DNA from: Amphimedon queenslandica
Taxonomy: Eukaryota > Porifera > Demospongiae > Haplosclerida > Niphatidae
Assembly (NCBI RefSeq): GCF_000090795.2
Contig: NW_003546259.1
Location: 281,780 to 345,779, forward strand
Reading direction: 5' to 3'
DNA: 64,000 nucleotides
In this document: positions 22,221 to 34,265 of the stretch, one piece after another
Numbering within the stretch: position 1 is the stretch's first letter
Layout: every line of letters starts with the position of its first letter
Notes under the pieces: model-generated
The model's database searches: none
What the model was told of the DNA's origin: nothing
The model's input: the letters and a program-made list of their open reading frames with translations, nothing else
Program-made: the position numbers and the translations under genes

Positions 22221-24365
22221 CTATCTTTCATCAATCGAAAGATGAGCTATCCAAAATGAGGTCTTGTTATGAGCAAATGAAACCATAACTTGTAATGACA
22301 TAAGTTGTGCATTAGGTTTGTCTCTCAAATATTGGACCAAAACAGCAAAATCTCTGTCAAGTGACACATGTAATAGAAATAGAGGCAATTTTTTGAACAA
22401 TTTTTTCATCAGTGACATTGTGATAAATGCCATCAGGAAGATGGTCAATCAGGAACCTTTAAATTATGACTGAAAATGTATTAAAGAGAAGCTGAAGCAA
22501 CTCTTGTGTCAGATGAATCAGGTCCTTACTAATGCATGCCATACATCATGTATTACAGCATCATTAATACATTTAGCACTGCCATCAATCAATGTTAATG
22601 AATCGTTAGCCCAAGTGTCAAATTTTACTTTAAGTTGATAATAAGTATAACTCATATCCAATACAGGGACTGAAGACCCTTCCAGTCTTCTCCACAAAGG
22701 ACCAGCAAAAATTTTGTCAATTAACCCATAAGGTGTACATCTGCAATCAAAATCCGGTTATTCAGATCATCTAAAACAGACAGGAGTAAAGGATTCACAT
22801 TTTTTCCATGAACACTTTGCAGAAACTGAACCATGTTATGTTCAAGATAATGCACACTAGCAGCATCATAAAACAGAATAATAAAACCATTGCCTATAAA
22901 CTGTACAAGGGAAGATCAAATATGCCTTTCTGTTTTAAAAACGATGGAAATAATGTGGAAGTGCCACATTGCTGTAAACTTCGGTGGTAAAATGCCTTTC
23001 AAATAAGTTGCGTACCAGATGAGCTGGCATGTGAAGGCTCATTTTCACTAAGTGAAGGTTCCCGTATACTGACAGTTGTATCCTCAACTAGGCCAAGTAC
23101 ATAGTGCAAACCACAAAATATTGTTCATTCTGGTCAACTGCTTTTCTCTAAAACCGCAAATCCATCTCATTTTTCTATAATAGTAGGCAAAACATCAGCT
23201 GTAATATCATTCAGAAGTTCGTTAAACTATTTTTTGGCTGCATGCCGATCAGACATGGTGTTTTGTCTTTGATATAATATGTGAAGAAACAACTTCACGT
23301 CCTAGTGATAAATGAACACTAGCTTAAAATCTCCTTAAAAGTTTCTATGGTATAGCTAGCAGAACCAGAAAACATGTCTCAGTCCTAACGAATATGAAAA
23401 TGACTGTTTTTAAATCATGTCACAAAATGTTCACCAAATTTGGTGATTCTATCTGTTTGTAGTGTCGTTTAATCATTTTGTTGTAACAATCCATTTCCTA
23501 ATTGAGTTTGTATGACAGCAAGAGATTCAATTATCTTTTTGCAAGTTATACCATAAAAAGGTAGCCTCTGAATAGATTTGTGAGTACTGTTCTCTAAAAC
23601 AGCATATTATTGGAGTGACATTACATATACCAATACTACATGTTCACATCATCAGTATATTTACCACCTTCAAAGTTAGTGATTTGAGGTTCTCAAGACA
23701 GTATAACACTAAACAGTGTCAATTAATTCTGAATTATTGATTTCAAGTGAAGGTACTTCATCTTTCAGTAGTACTATGTCTTCATTCAGCCTTTTCTTTC
23801 TAGCAATGAGTAAAATCCTGTAGCCGAGTTTTCCAATACGTAGCTTGAAGATTAATTGGTCTAATTTAGCTCGTAGTTTCTTTAACTGAGAGTCTGAGCC
23901 AATGACTTCCCATTTTTAATCTTTAATTGTTTTCTTCTAAGTCCTTATGCAATCACTTTGATTCTGAATGACAGCATCCCTACATTTGACTTTCTTATTA
24001 GCATCCCGTTTTATGTGAAAAATTTTCTGCTGCATTTCTTTAACTGCCTCATGGCTTTCAGGAATAGTTGTCTTTCTTTTACATGGTCGCTGTGGACTAA
24101 AGAAATTCACCCATTCTCAGCAGTATCCAAACCTATGAAGAGTCTATTCTTCTTCAACAACTCTGTGAGCAGCATTTCTTTCTTAACTGATGAAAGCATC
24201 ATCCTTGGCTTTTCCAGCTTAGCAGTAAACCTTGTCACTGTCTTACATAAAGCTGTGTGTGAGTGCATCTGGTTGTGGCCATTTCTCACCATAAATGACT
24301 GCAATCCACTGATGAAACATCATGAATGTCACATGAGACTTCTCATTCTTTACTCGCACTAACTT
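22221..24365 (-). pseudogene. Decayed coiled-coil protein related to the DGTT-type family
   Basis: Minus-strand pieces in order: KSHVTFMMFHQWIAVIYGEK and WPQPDALTHSFM (about 24350-24250), AKDDAF and NAAHRVVEEE (about 24230-24130), FFSPQRPCKRKTTIPESHEA (about 24090-24040), EMQQKIFHIKRDANKKVK (about 24030-23980), a long heptad-like LRAKLDQLIFKL stretch (about 23900-23780) typical of a coiled coil, MSDRHAAKK then FNELLNDITADVLP (about 23260-23180), and DRDFAVLVQYLRDKPNAQ then SFAHNKTSFW (about 22360-22240). Order and wording match a large family found in many invertebrate genomes that has a coiled coil, a DGTT motif and a C-terminal AHNKTS motif. Stops and frame changes are frequent. It may be a transposase-like gene of unnamed type; function unknown. 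Confidence 0.5.
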
Positions 24366-24639
24366 CAAAATCAGGTCTTTTGTTATAACTGATACCACTC
24401 TCAGAGGCTTAAAACATCTTTTTTAATGTAAGAGAGCAATGTTGACCATTGAATGTTTTTCTAGTTAATAGGGAGTCATTTAGCAAAAACAAGGAATCGA
24501 AACGGTAAGTAAAGCAATGTTAGTGCTTGTTATCAAAACTATTTTTACGAATAGATTACCTATAATGACCTCTGACATATTGTGAGATGTAAAGCCAGAT
24601 CCCTCCACTAGGTGTGCCATGTTCTTTCTAGTTCTATAA

Positions 24640-25214
24640 GAGAAAAATTTTTTGAATTAATGGTAGTTTGACATCGCTACTATCAGCTAAAAGGAGATCA
24701 CCTTGCATCAGATTTTTTAAAATACCAAAATTATCTGTGACATGAACATCAGATGTGTACACCCACGCCAACGTCTCGATATAAATGTGATAACGTCCTG
24801 TGGAGCAATTCCTGTCTATAATTTATGAAGCTTGTATAATTTATGAAGCTAGTAATTCCACCAGTATTGAGCATGTTCTTTAACATTAGTCGGTCTCTCT
24901 ATAAAAACTTTGAAACAGTCTATAATAGCTACACATAATCGAAAATCGTGTCCAAATTTCATAGGCATAGTTTTCAGCAACTCACTCCTTTTGGGCCATT
25001 TGATCAATGGTTTCAGCTGTACATACAAAACATGGATCACCTTATTAAAGCATCTTGATATTGTCGACTGATATACACTAAATCTGAAAGCTATATCCTG
25101 GTCATCGAGATTTAAACTAAGGTTTATTGAGACTATCATTAACTGCTGAAAACAAGACAGAAGTCTCCTATTGTTGATTTCTATATGAGGGGCAACGAAA
25201 TTATGTATCGCCAA
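24640..25214 (-). pseudogene. IS5-like DDE_4 transposase fragment (HTH plus start of DDE)
   Basis: From 25214 on the minus strand: a helix-turn-helix part with LDDQDIAFRFSVYQSTISRC, then the family hallmark KWPKRSELLKTMPMKF, then VAIIDCFKVFIERPTNVKEH. IIDCFEVFIERP is the first-Asp block of DDE_4 transposases (PIF/Harbinger/ISL2EU-type). After a stop near 24849 a shifted frame continues with IAPQDVITFISRRWRG (about 24800-24760) and ILADS-like sequence to about 24640, so the second catalytic block is present but decayed. An N-terminal THAP domain, usual for this group, was not found. Confidence 0.7.
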
Positions 25215-25495
25215 AAATGTCCAAATTTGGTAGGCCAGTAGACTACTTTACTTTAGTATGGCTCCCTTCAAACCAATCATTTGATAGCATACATTTCGAC
25301 TCTTTAAAGCCTTTCTACACTAGCTCACTTTTAAACCAGATTTAAAATATTATCCTGATTGAATCTAGTTTAGGGCTGTCCACACTAGTCCAAAATCAAG
25401 ATGAAACTTGCTACAACCAATCTACCTTTGCAGGTAGTTCAAAAGGGGATTACATCTAATTATTTTATTCATGATAGTCATGTGATTTGATTAAC

Positions 25496-26530
25496 ATGGC
25501 TGCTGATTGGGATAAAGCTGAAGCCAATCCTCTTATTGAAGTCTAGGGAGCTACAGACGTTCAAAACCAATTGGATGGTGTCTCACAAAACAGACATATT
25601 TATGAGAATTTCTTGTGACTTGCAACAACTAGGCTATACCAAAACTTGGCAGCAATGCAAGACCAAAATAAAAAAATTTGACACAAAAGTACAGAAAGGT
25701 TAGGGATTTTTTAGTTACACAAGGCATAATATTTTGATCTTAGATTAGTGATGGCCGAGTTACCGGCACAGGGAGATCAAATTGGCCATACTTTGATAAA
25801 ATAAATGCCATTTTAGGGACGAGAGCTTCATTTGAACCTCCGTCTGTAATAGACAGTTGATCAAGTCAAACTGCTATTACAAATTATAAAAGTATGTAGG
25901 GTAAATTGATGGTTTAATTACATGTACCACTGACAAATTTTAGATATTGAGGGTAGAAACGTCTCCCTTTGAACCAGAAGAAAATGGTACGTTTGTATGT
26001 ATTTTAATAGTGACATTATTTTATTGCAAAAAGCAGTAGCCACAGATGAAACTTCTATTCAGGAGGGTACAACTTCAAATCAAAATACAAGTATAAAGAT
26101 GTGGATAATGTAAGTAACTTATTAACATGTTACAGGCAGTGTTGAATCAGAAACTTCATCCTCTCGTGTTGCTCCCATGAACGATTCAACAAGCAGCTGA
26201 GTACTTTTTGACCAACCAAATGACACAAATATTGCAGCAAATACTCCTCAGACAAGTACACTAACCACTGTCAAAAAAGGTTAAGTATATATTAATAGTT
26301 ATATATTGTGATAATAGAAAGCGTGTGTCAGATGAAATTGACGTGCTGACGACTATAGAAAAAAAAGAAATTGAGAGAGAAGATAAAAGAATTAAACTGG
26401 AAATGGAATTAGAAGAGAAAAAAGACTAAATGAATTGCAACATGAGGAACAAATACTGACCATTCTGATGAATTGTTTACAACCTATTATTCATGGACAT
26501 AGGTCTACAAGCAATAAAAACAATGATTAA
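25496..26530 (+). pseudogene. Harbinger Myb/SANT-like DNA-binding protein
   Basis: Begins MAADWDKAEANPLIEV; a TAG replaces the Trp of the LIEVWG motif. It continues with GATDVQNQLDGVSQN and, across a frame change, YTKTWQQCKTKIKK, the recognition-helix part of the MADF/Myb-like domain. About 25745-25850 gives GTGRSNWPYFDKINAILG and RASFEPPSV. Interruptions that look like short introns (GTAAGT at 26110, GTTAAGT at 26279) precede the C-terminal part KRVSDEIDVLTTIEKKEIER and a charged helix ending at TAA 26528-26530. In Harbinger elements this protein carries the transposase to the nucleus and to the element ends. One nonsense codon and one or more frameshifts mark it as inactive. Confidence 0.65.
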
Positions 26531-26567
26531 TTGCAATTTAATCAATTTTTTCATACAAAGACAATTA

Positions 26568-27480
26568 TTAATTAGAATTACATACGTACATTGTTATTGC
26601 TTCACAAATTAGCATTGCGGAAGTTGATGAAGTAGCTGAATCACAATAGTTGTTCACAGATTGCTGTGTTGTTGAATTATCAATCCATTTATCCGAGCTG
26701 TAATCATTGACCTTTCCGCAAATATTGTGAAGTGTAATACAGGAACAGACTGTTGCAGAAACATTATTCAAACTGCAGTCTAATCGTTTCAAAAGTATAC
26801 ACCATCTTCCCTTTAGCCTACCAAAGGCGTCATACCATTATTCTAATGCAACTGTGCCTATAGTTAAAGTTCTTCACACTTTCTCAAAAATTAGGAGTTT
26901 CGATGTATGGCTTCATTAGCCACTGCAGTAGGGATATCCAGCATCTCCTAATACAAGCAATGGCACTTCCACATCATTTATTAGTTTTGTCTAGTTTAGA
27001 AAAAATCTCCTGAACAAACTTTCACATACACAGTGGAATTATGAAAAACATGTGCATCATGACACTTTCCTGGCCAACCAATATAGCCACTCAATTGTGC
27101 ATCAGACAATGCACAATTGAGTGGCTTTACAATTGGGATGTGACTGCCATCAATGGCTGCAGCAACTTGAGGAAAACCCCAATGTGACTCAAAGCCACTG
27201 ACAATGTTTTTAAGTCTCTCTCCTTTAGGGAATGACACTTTGGAAACAGTTGTTTTGTAATAATTTCACAAGTATTAATTAGTAGAGCATCCAACTCCAA
27301 ACAAAGCTAAAATTGTTCAATATTCAACATTTGTAGCTAAGCCTCGATGTTACTGCTACTCTTTGTTCTACAGATAGAGGATCTCTTAAATGTGTAGTCT
27401 TCCTTGTTAGTTGGGGTCGATGTTCTCTACATATGATATCAAAAGTCTGACGAGTGACTCTAACGTTAGATTTCCATCAG
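26568..27480 (-). pseudogene. PIF/Harbinger transposase (DDE), decayed
   Basis: Minus-strand pieces: VTRQTFDIICREHRPQL and RDPLSVEQRVAVTSRL (about 27460-27345), LALFGVGCST, FPKGERLKNIVSGFESHWGF (about 27235-27180) and PQVAAAIDGSHIPIVKP, which carries the first catalytic Asp. A deletion joins this to YIGWPGKCHDAHVFHNS (second Asp), with the usual stretch between the two Asp blocks shortened. The last piece is LLKRLDCSLNNVSATVCSCI then TLHNICGKVNDY (about 26800-26690), the C-terminal block. Several stops and frameshifts occur. The family assignment is firm because all three conserved blocks are in order. Confidence 0.8.
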
Positions 27481-27499
27481 ACATCCCCCTTTCTTCCAG

Positions 27500-30140
27500 A
27501 TACTACAGTATGCCACCATTCTTTACTTCTGTAAAGAGTCTAGCAAGATCTTTAAATACACATATTATTTAATGTAAACCCAAATAATTTACCAACCTTA
27601 ATGTTTACCATTTTTGCAGTGGAGGATAATATTTAATGCACTTTATTTTCACAGTTACAACTGAGTTAACCAAATGGGGCTTGATAGAATTTTATAATTT
27701 ACTGGTACCAATTATAAATACAATGTCATTCTTATGATTGAGCATTGGATGTACATGTACATGAATGTACTACTCCATCTATATTCTATCCTCTTGTTTT
27801 TTCCCCCTCTAGCGCTCAGGGCCTCAAGACTGGAGGCTACTTCAACATAATGAATACTCTGTGCTGACGCAATTATTATTACCACATTAAAAGGGAAAAA
27901 ATTTTATTATGATTATCATGATGCTAATTATTGTTTTTTATTGTTCTTTTCATAATCTACACAAGAATGTATAAAGCAGTGAATTATAAGTAGTTTGGCT
28001 TGATAACTCACCAATGAATGGTGCATGAGCCTTAATAAATAACAGGCATGCAGCTTGATACAATAGTATCTTGATATTCAGGAGCTATTTAAAGAATACA
28101 TAAGTTATCATGTTAATATATTGTGTGCTTACTATTCAGTAGATTAGACTGCCACGTTGAATTCTAAACTCACTGCCAAGTTCAGACTCAGCCGAGCTAC
28201 AATAGGCATAGAGGATGGCTGATAAAGAGGGAGGATGGTCATCATCTCCTTCAGCTTTAGATTTATTGCCCAGGCAAGGGGCTTTGCTGCAAATTATAAT
28301 TATGAATAGGACTTGTTTGAGGAGGGCCAATATAATCAAGCAGAACAACAGGAGAGTTAGTGTCCTTCTCCCCTTTCTGCCAATGTCACTTGTCATACTA
28401 TAGTCTATGAATCTAGAAAGATTTAGACAAATTTGATTAAAGTTTTAGATCTTCTAAAACGTACATTACTCTAACGTAGCTTTCTATCACCGCTCAAAAA
28501 TTAAAACAATCTTCCGCAAGTTGAGCCTATTTAGATGCTTCAGCTAACCAAGCAATGCAGCTCAGCCTGCAGTGACATAGGCTGACTAATAAATTTGTTT
28601 TATAACAATGTGTTTAAAAATTCATTAGGCAGCCTACGTCACTGCAGGCCACTAGCCTTGATGCCACCACAATCATATTTGCTCTTCAACTTCACTATTT
28701 CTGAATTTGCAGAATCAGAAAATAGGTGGCAAATGTATATTTTTGAAAGAATCGCATAAAAATATGAATAAATGAAAAAATTATTAATGAAAGATGTATA
28801 ATAATATTATTATAATAGAAAAGTTTCATTAAAATGCTAATGATCAATATGTCTTGACCATACACTGTTCTACATTTTGTACAAATTTTTTCCTTTTCAT
28901 ATAGGTTACATCAACTTATGGCAACTCTAGAAGCTGTCAGTTGTAGACTTGCATCATAATGGCAGGTGAGTTGGATTGTCTATTGCAGCTAAAATCTCCC
29001 CCTGAAGGTTTCTGAAACCCATGGTATGTACGAAATAAAATAGGCATTTAGGGTGCAATAATCAAGCATTACTGAGTATTGCTAAATGAGGGGACTATGT
29101 CCTACACTTGTATCTGCTATTTGTATGCATAAAAGATTTATATTTAAATTTGAAAGAATTTGATTAAATGAGAAAATGAATTGATGAGAAAATGATTAAC
29201 ATGATGTATATATGAAGGTTCAATATTTATTACCATATTATTCCTTTTTGTATAAGTTATATATATTAATTTCTGGTAGTTGTAGAAGTTGTCATTCGAT
29301 TTCTTGCTACAAACTTTTGCTTTCAATAAACTTAATATAATTGTTTCATTGTACAATTTCAGTATCTTTTTCTCCTATGCATTGAGTTTGTGCTACACTG
29401 AATGTCAGCACTGACAATGTAATCTTCTCCTTGGTCTTGTTGAAGCATTCAACATAAGTATAACTTGAACTTTGTTACTCTAATTACAAGTGCATTTGTT
29501 AGAATGAAGCTAGGAGGTTGAACGCACACGACTTTACTATGTTTTAAATTCACACTCACACAATCATCAAATCTCATAAATTGATGATTCTGAAATGACT
29601 TGTGGCTTCACATAAGGATTGATTCTCCTTTTTTGGACAAAGTTTGAAGTGTGGGTGAATGTACCATTTAGGTTATTAAAAACAAACCCATTTACTGTCA
29701 TGGCTGCTGATGTTTAAACAGGTAGAAGAAGGTGCTAAATAAACTGTGAAAGACTTCTACGCACACATATCACTAGCAATATAAGACAGTTATACACTCT
29801 CCCCTCCTCCTTATCCACTCTTGCTATTACTTAATGACACTTCCTTTATGTCATAGTCACATGCAATTCACCTAAATACTTCTCACTTTACTTAATACTT
29901 TCGTCTCCTCTCTCTCTCTCTCCCTCATTACAGATGCAAAGATAGACATTGCAGTTGATGGTATATTGAAGGTGTGGTTGATTCACACTATTATTGAGAT
30001 AAAGGATTTGACTGATCTGTTTGAAGAGAAGTCCAGGTTCTAGGTCCAGCTAGTCCTCTTTCATTGACTTTGGAGTCAATTGCTGATTTTTCATTAGCTC
30101 TTGTTGTTCACTGAGACTCGTGGCAGGTAATGATGATAGT
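27500..30140. other. About 2.6 kb without a supported gene
   Basis: Contains one clear palindrome (28565-28649, listed separately) and a (CT)n run at about 29913-29932. The open frames at 28136-28396 and 28215-28403 are mutual shadows without family features. Text at 29938-30040 (DAKIDIAVDGILKVWLIHTI, right after a TTACAG) could be an exon but cannot be placed. Confidence 0.4.
28565..28649. repeat. 85-bp imperfect palindrome
   Basis: GCCTGCAGTGACATAGGCTG pairs with an inverse copy ending CACTGCAGGC, with further pairing inwards (ACTAATAAATTTGTT against AAATTCATTAGG), leaving a small loop. It could be a very short MITE or a transcribed hairpin. No duplication is obvious at the flanks. Confidence 0.75.
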
Positions 30141-30539
30141 AAGGTATAGTATACCACAAAAAAAGGCTAAGTAGGTACTGCGCAGTTACCTTTGTACTTC
30201 GTTCACACTGCAATTGAATTGCGTTGACAGTTTGCTTAGTGTACTCTGCGCATGCGCAGCGAGACAGTAGTGAATTGGGAAGTGTGGTTCAATTACCTTT
30301 TAATTACGTAAGTGTACGGTGAGAGTACAGTAGTAACCGTAGTAACTATAAGCAACCAGCAGCTGGCTTGAGAAAGACTCGAGGAGACATCGAAGGAGAC
30401 GGTGCTAGCTAAAGCCCAAAGAACAAGAGCCCATCATCATAGTACGGGGCTTGTGGAGAGTGATTGAGAAACGGAAAGAATAAGAGTCACAGTACACCAT
30501 GAGCCTGAGGCCAGACATTAAATCTCTGCAGATTAAATA

Positions 30540-32260
30540 GCGCCGTAATCTCTCACCTGTGTACCACCATAGATCTTACTTCTTTGTTTACGGTGCCTTA
30601 CTATCTTGTTTTCCTCAAAGAAGACCGCTCTTTGGGCGTTGCAAAAGCTAACAATATCATTATATTGGATAAGGAAGACTTGTTGGAGCCTGGAACAGAG
30701 TGCCACGTAACATCCAAGAAAAATGTATTTGATGGCATTGTGGTGACTCATTGTAAGTGATAAAAACTGCAATATGTACAGTCATTATTATCTTATAAAT
30801 TTCTTTAATTGATGTACATGTAGGGACTGAAATTGATGTGGATACAGTTGGTGAGAAGATCATTAATAAGCTTCATACTCCTGAGATTTTGAAGGGAATA
30901 TTAAGTGATGAGTCAGATTCTGATGATGTGACAACTGATTGCACTAGTGCTAGCGACTGATATTGATAAGAGAAATGCTAAGAGGAAAAGGATAGTAAAT
31001 AACAATGCTATGTTAATGTGCATGCATGGTTATGATATATTTTAGACGGTAACCAGCTAAGAAAAGTATGATGAAAAAGCCTCTCAAGAAAACTAATAGA
31101 CAGTGTAAGACCAGATCTAATGTGCATGAAGCTAAAGATGGTACGGCTAGAGTAGAATTTAAATTTTTTAATTAATTTCCTGTATAGAGCAAAAATATAC
31201 CATTAATGTTCTTGCAGTCTAACAAGATACAAGTAGCACAAGCAGGGCTGTTGTATCTCATGATCCAGACTGTTCTAATGTACCTAATGATCCAGACTGT
31301 TCCCCTATCTGCAGCGCTGTTGTACCTAATGGCCCCAGCTCCCCTACTACATGTACGTCTAGCACTCTGAGTACTACAATTACTTGTAGTTCAACAAAAG
31401 TCTCCGATAAACTTATAGGGGAAATTTTATTTAGTGATGATCAAGGTTTGATAAAGCATTCTACATGTACATTTTAAGAATTTATTTTCAATTTTTTAGA
31501 GCTGCTAAATTCCCTGTGCACCAGGAATGACAGACTGAAGAGCTAAAACTCTGTGTTGATTTCCCATATAACATCAATATTCTCATACTTGGTTAGTACT
31601 ATTCTTTGCTTATTCTATAGCCACCTAATATTCAACAGTTTCATCAACAGGCGTTATTTCCTCCTTTCAATCAACCCCAACCTCCTTTCAACCCTGCTGT
31701 TTCTATACCTCAAGATTTCTACTCTCCAGTCACTCAACAGCAATCACTTGCTCCCATCACTCAACAGCAGTCACTGGATCCAGTCACTCAAGAGCAATCA
31801 CTGGCTCCAATCACTCAAGAGTTACATGTACTTACAATCCCTTCTTCAATAATACCACCTCCACTCCCTCCTTTAATAACTTCACCTCCATTCTCTCATT
31901 CTATTACTCATACTCGTGCAAGTACACCACCTTTGTCTGATGGGTTGCTTGATCCAGATGAGGTCATTGCTAATTATCGTAAATTGCAGACCATATCAAA
32001 CACAGGCAGATTAGCAATGAGGCTTGCTTCTGTGTCATACTTTGGTAAAAATTTGTTGAAAAGATCAACTGTCTATGGCCTGAAAGGTAATGCTTCATTG
32101 CCAGGTAATAAAGTAAGGGCCCTGAAGAAGAAACGTTGCAATTTATATCCACAGTAGGTTGACACTCCAGCTGAGTTTGAGCCTGTGTGGACGAAGTATG
32201 TGAATGCAATTAATCACCACGCTAGTAGCTTACACAAGAAGGATAAAGGTGGTGTGACAC
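30540..32260 (+). pseudogene. BEN-domain-like gene in several exons
   Basis: Exon-like piece 1 (about 30565-30757) reads VPYYLVFLKEDRSLGVAKAN, then LDKEDLLEPGTECHVTSKKN, ending near a GTAAGT donor. Piece 2 (about 30822-30960) reads GTEIDVDTVGEKIINKLHTP, then an acidic SDESDSDD run. A Pro/Gln-rich part with repeated Q(Q/E)QSL units follows at about 31650-31850. The last part (about 31935-32260) has DPDEVIANYRKLQTISNTGR, SYFGKNLLKRSTVYG and, after an in-frame TAG at about 32155, EFEPVWTKYVNAIN, which matches the helical pattern of a BEN domain (DNA-binding, in chromatin proteins). N-terminal organisation resembles multicopy sponge BEN genes. The TAG suggests a dead copy unless it lies in an intron. 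Confidence 0.5.
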
Positions 32261-32789
32261 TAGAACTTAATTGAACTGTAACAAAGAGATTAATTGAACC
32301 AATTGAATTGATATTGAGATAACAATAAGATTAAATTTTGTAAAATTAATTATTAATTGAGTGGGTGTGCTCAAACTTAAGTGTCAGTGTGAAGTGAGAG
32401 TTCTCAAAGTAAGTGGCGGTAAGGTAATATTCACTAATATTAATATTAATTTAATAAATATTAACATTACTTTCACCATGCAATTATTGTTACTCTGTGT
32501 CATAAACTCTATTAATTACTATTAATGCATGTACATGTACTTAGTATTACCTCTACTATAGCTGCTGTTACAATTATCTACATGTACATTATTAAGTTAC
32601 TATTGTAGAGTAACAGAAAACAATGGTGTAAACTACATTTACCTACTGTATATTACATATACATGTACCGGGTAAAATGTTTATCTGACATTAATTACTA
32701 AAAATGAGTATCCTGTTGGTCCACCATTTGCCTCTATCTCTTTAGGAACTACTTTCTTGAGGTGCCTGATGCTTTTATGACTTAGGAAC

Positions 32790-33960
32790 ATCAAATGTTC
32801 CCCAAAATTTCAAAATGCCGGATACTAATTCTGATTTTGTCTTGGGCTTCACAACTCTGCAAAGATACTCTTAGCTCGTGCCACAGGTTCTCTATGGGGT
32901 TTAAGTCCGGACACTCAGCTGGTGTCTTCCACCAAGTAACATTGTTTCTCTCCAGCCAATTTTTCACTATTTTTGACGCATGCTTAGGGTCATTATCATG
33001 CATGAATCGAGGATTGTTGTCAATATTAGTTAGGTATGGTATAAGGCCACCAGTGAGAACTTCTATGAAGCCAGCAGCATTCATTTTACCATCAAATATT
33101 ACAAAAGGAGTTTTCCCTTTGCAACTGATTCCTGCCCAGACATGAACTTTTACTGGGTGCTTAGCTCTAATAATAAATAATTATAACCATTAAAAGTTAC
33201 AAATTTATTATTCTGCTACATATACATAAAATGTACTGTGTATATGACATGCCACCATCACTGCATGCTTCTTGTACATGCTGTTGTGCCCAGCGAAGTC
33301 TGTTCCCCTTGTTCACCTCTCTAATCAGCTGGCAGTAAGCGCTGCCATGAAAGGTTCATCCTAGTTTCTCTCTTGATCGTATAATGGTCATTAAATTATG
33401 GGAATGACCATTGTCAGCAAGGATTTATTGAAACTGAATTGCTGTTGTTTCATTGTCAAGCTCCATTTGATTCTGAACTATTTTTAATACATCATGAGTA
33501 ATTTTAGTAGGACATCCAGATCTTGCATATTTAGATCACATTGAGTATATGTGACCATAATTGACAAAAGGTACCTTATGGCGGATAGAAAAATTGATCT
33601 TTGTAGTCTAAAAAATCCAAATTCCTGAGCTCAATTTATCATAAAATTACTTTAGAGGATGGAAACAGTTACTATGTAACTTTCAGAAACAATAGTTGTT
33701 TAACAGAGCACTCACAGGTTGATATTTTTCATTAAAATCATGAGTTTAAAAATCCACCATAAGGTATCTTTTGTCAATTATGGTCACATATATGGAATCA
33801 AAATTTGTCAACAAACCTAGTTTACGAGCAATGTTCCCAGGTTCACGATACTTTCTTAATAGCCAACAAACTGACTAACTTTAACTTTCAACCCTTCATC
33901 CTTCATTATTTCAACAATGCTTGTAGACCTATAAGCTAATGCTACAATACAATGTACATG
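32790..33960 (-). pseudogene. Tc1-like transposase split by a MITE
   Basis: Upstream part on the minus strand (about 33920-33800): LLRKYREPGNIARKLGL, the HTH end of Tc1. After the MITE (33546-33792): SGCPTKITHDVLKIVQNQME (about 33530-33470) and DNETTAIQF, then GSAYCQLIREVNKGNRLRWA (about 33345-33285), HPVKVHVWAGISCKGKTPF (about 33155-33100), then a frame from 33084 with NNPRFMHDNDPKHASKIVKN (second Asp, DNDPKH) and CPDLNPIENLWHELR (third acidic residue, Glu). Stops lie around 33420 and the frame changes at least twice. Element ends were not determined. Confidence 0.85.
33546..33792. mobile_element. MITE of about 247 bp with 41-bp TIRs, inside Tc1
   Basis: The left arm starts TATATGTGACCATAATTGAC and the right arm is its inverse over about 41 bp with two differences (GGTACC/GATACC and GGCGG/GGTGG). 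The arms are far more alike than those of the host Tc1 element to a consensus, so this is a later insertion. It has no coding capacity. TA at both outer ends suggests a TA target. Confidence 0.9.
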
Positions 33961-34185
33961 TACATTGTATATAGCCTTATACACTTGCAATATAGATGCA
34001 CTATTCTTTGTTGCTTGTAGACACTGAAAACAATGTTTAGTATACTTTAGATCAGCTTAATTCTCCTATCACACAAGACTAAAGCCTCAACAATAATATC
34101 TTCAGAGGTACCAAGAAGAAGTCTGAAGCAGTGAAAGATACGCGCCAAAAATAAGAACAGTAACTATAGTGATTGTACATCATGT

Positions 34186-34265
34186 GAAAAAAGAGAAGCG
34201 AAGCAAGAGCGAAGAGAAGCAAAGAATGAGCGAAGAGAAGCAAAGAATGAGCGAAGAGAAGTGAA
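34186..34265. repeat. Short tandem repeat, GAGCGAAGAGAAGCAAAGAAT unit
   Basis: About three to four purine-rich copies of a unit of roughly 21 bp (GAGCGAAGAGAAGCAAAGAA), near the right end of the candidate TIR element. Confidence 0.8.

Larger units (their letters stand above)
25316..27490. mobile_element. PIF/Harbinger element with two tail-to-tail genes
   Basis: A Myb/SANT-like gene on plus (25496-26530) and a PIF-type transposase on minus (26568-27480) end 38 bp apart, the usual layout of Harbinger elements. A candidate left end with TCTACACTAGC and TCCACACTAGTCC motifs lies at 25316-25410. I could not find a matching inverted end beyond 27490, so limits are approximate and the right end may be lost. 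Confidence 0.7.

Noticed and set aside
32230-32420. A separate MITE suggested by GTGTGACACT and AGTGTCAGTGTG motifs
   Set aside because: The two ends match over only about 10-13 bp with gaps and no direct repeat is visible.
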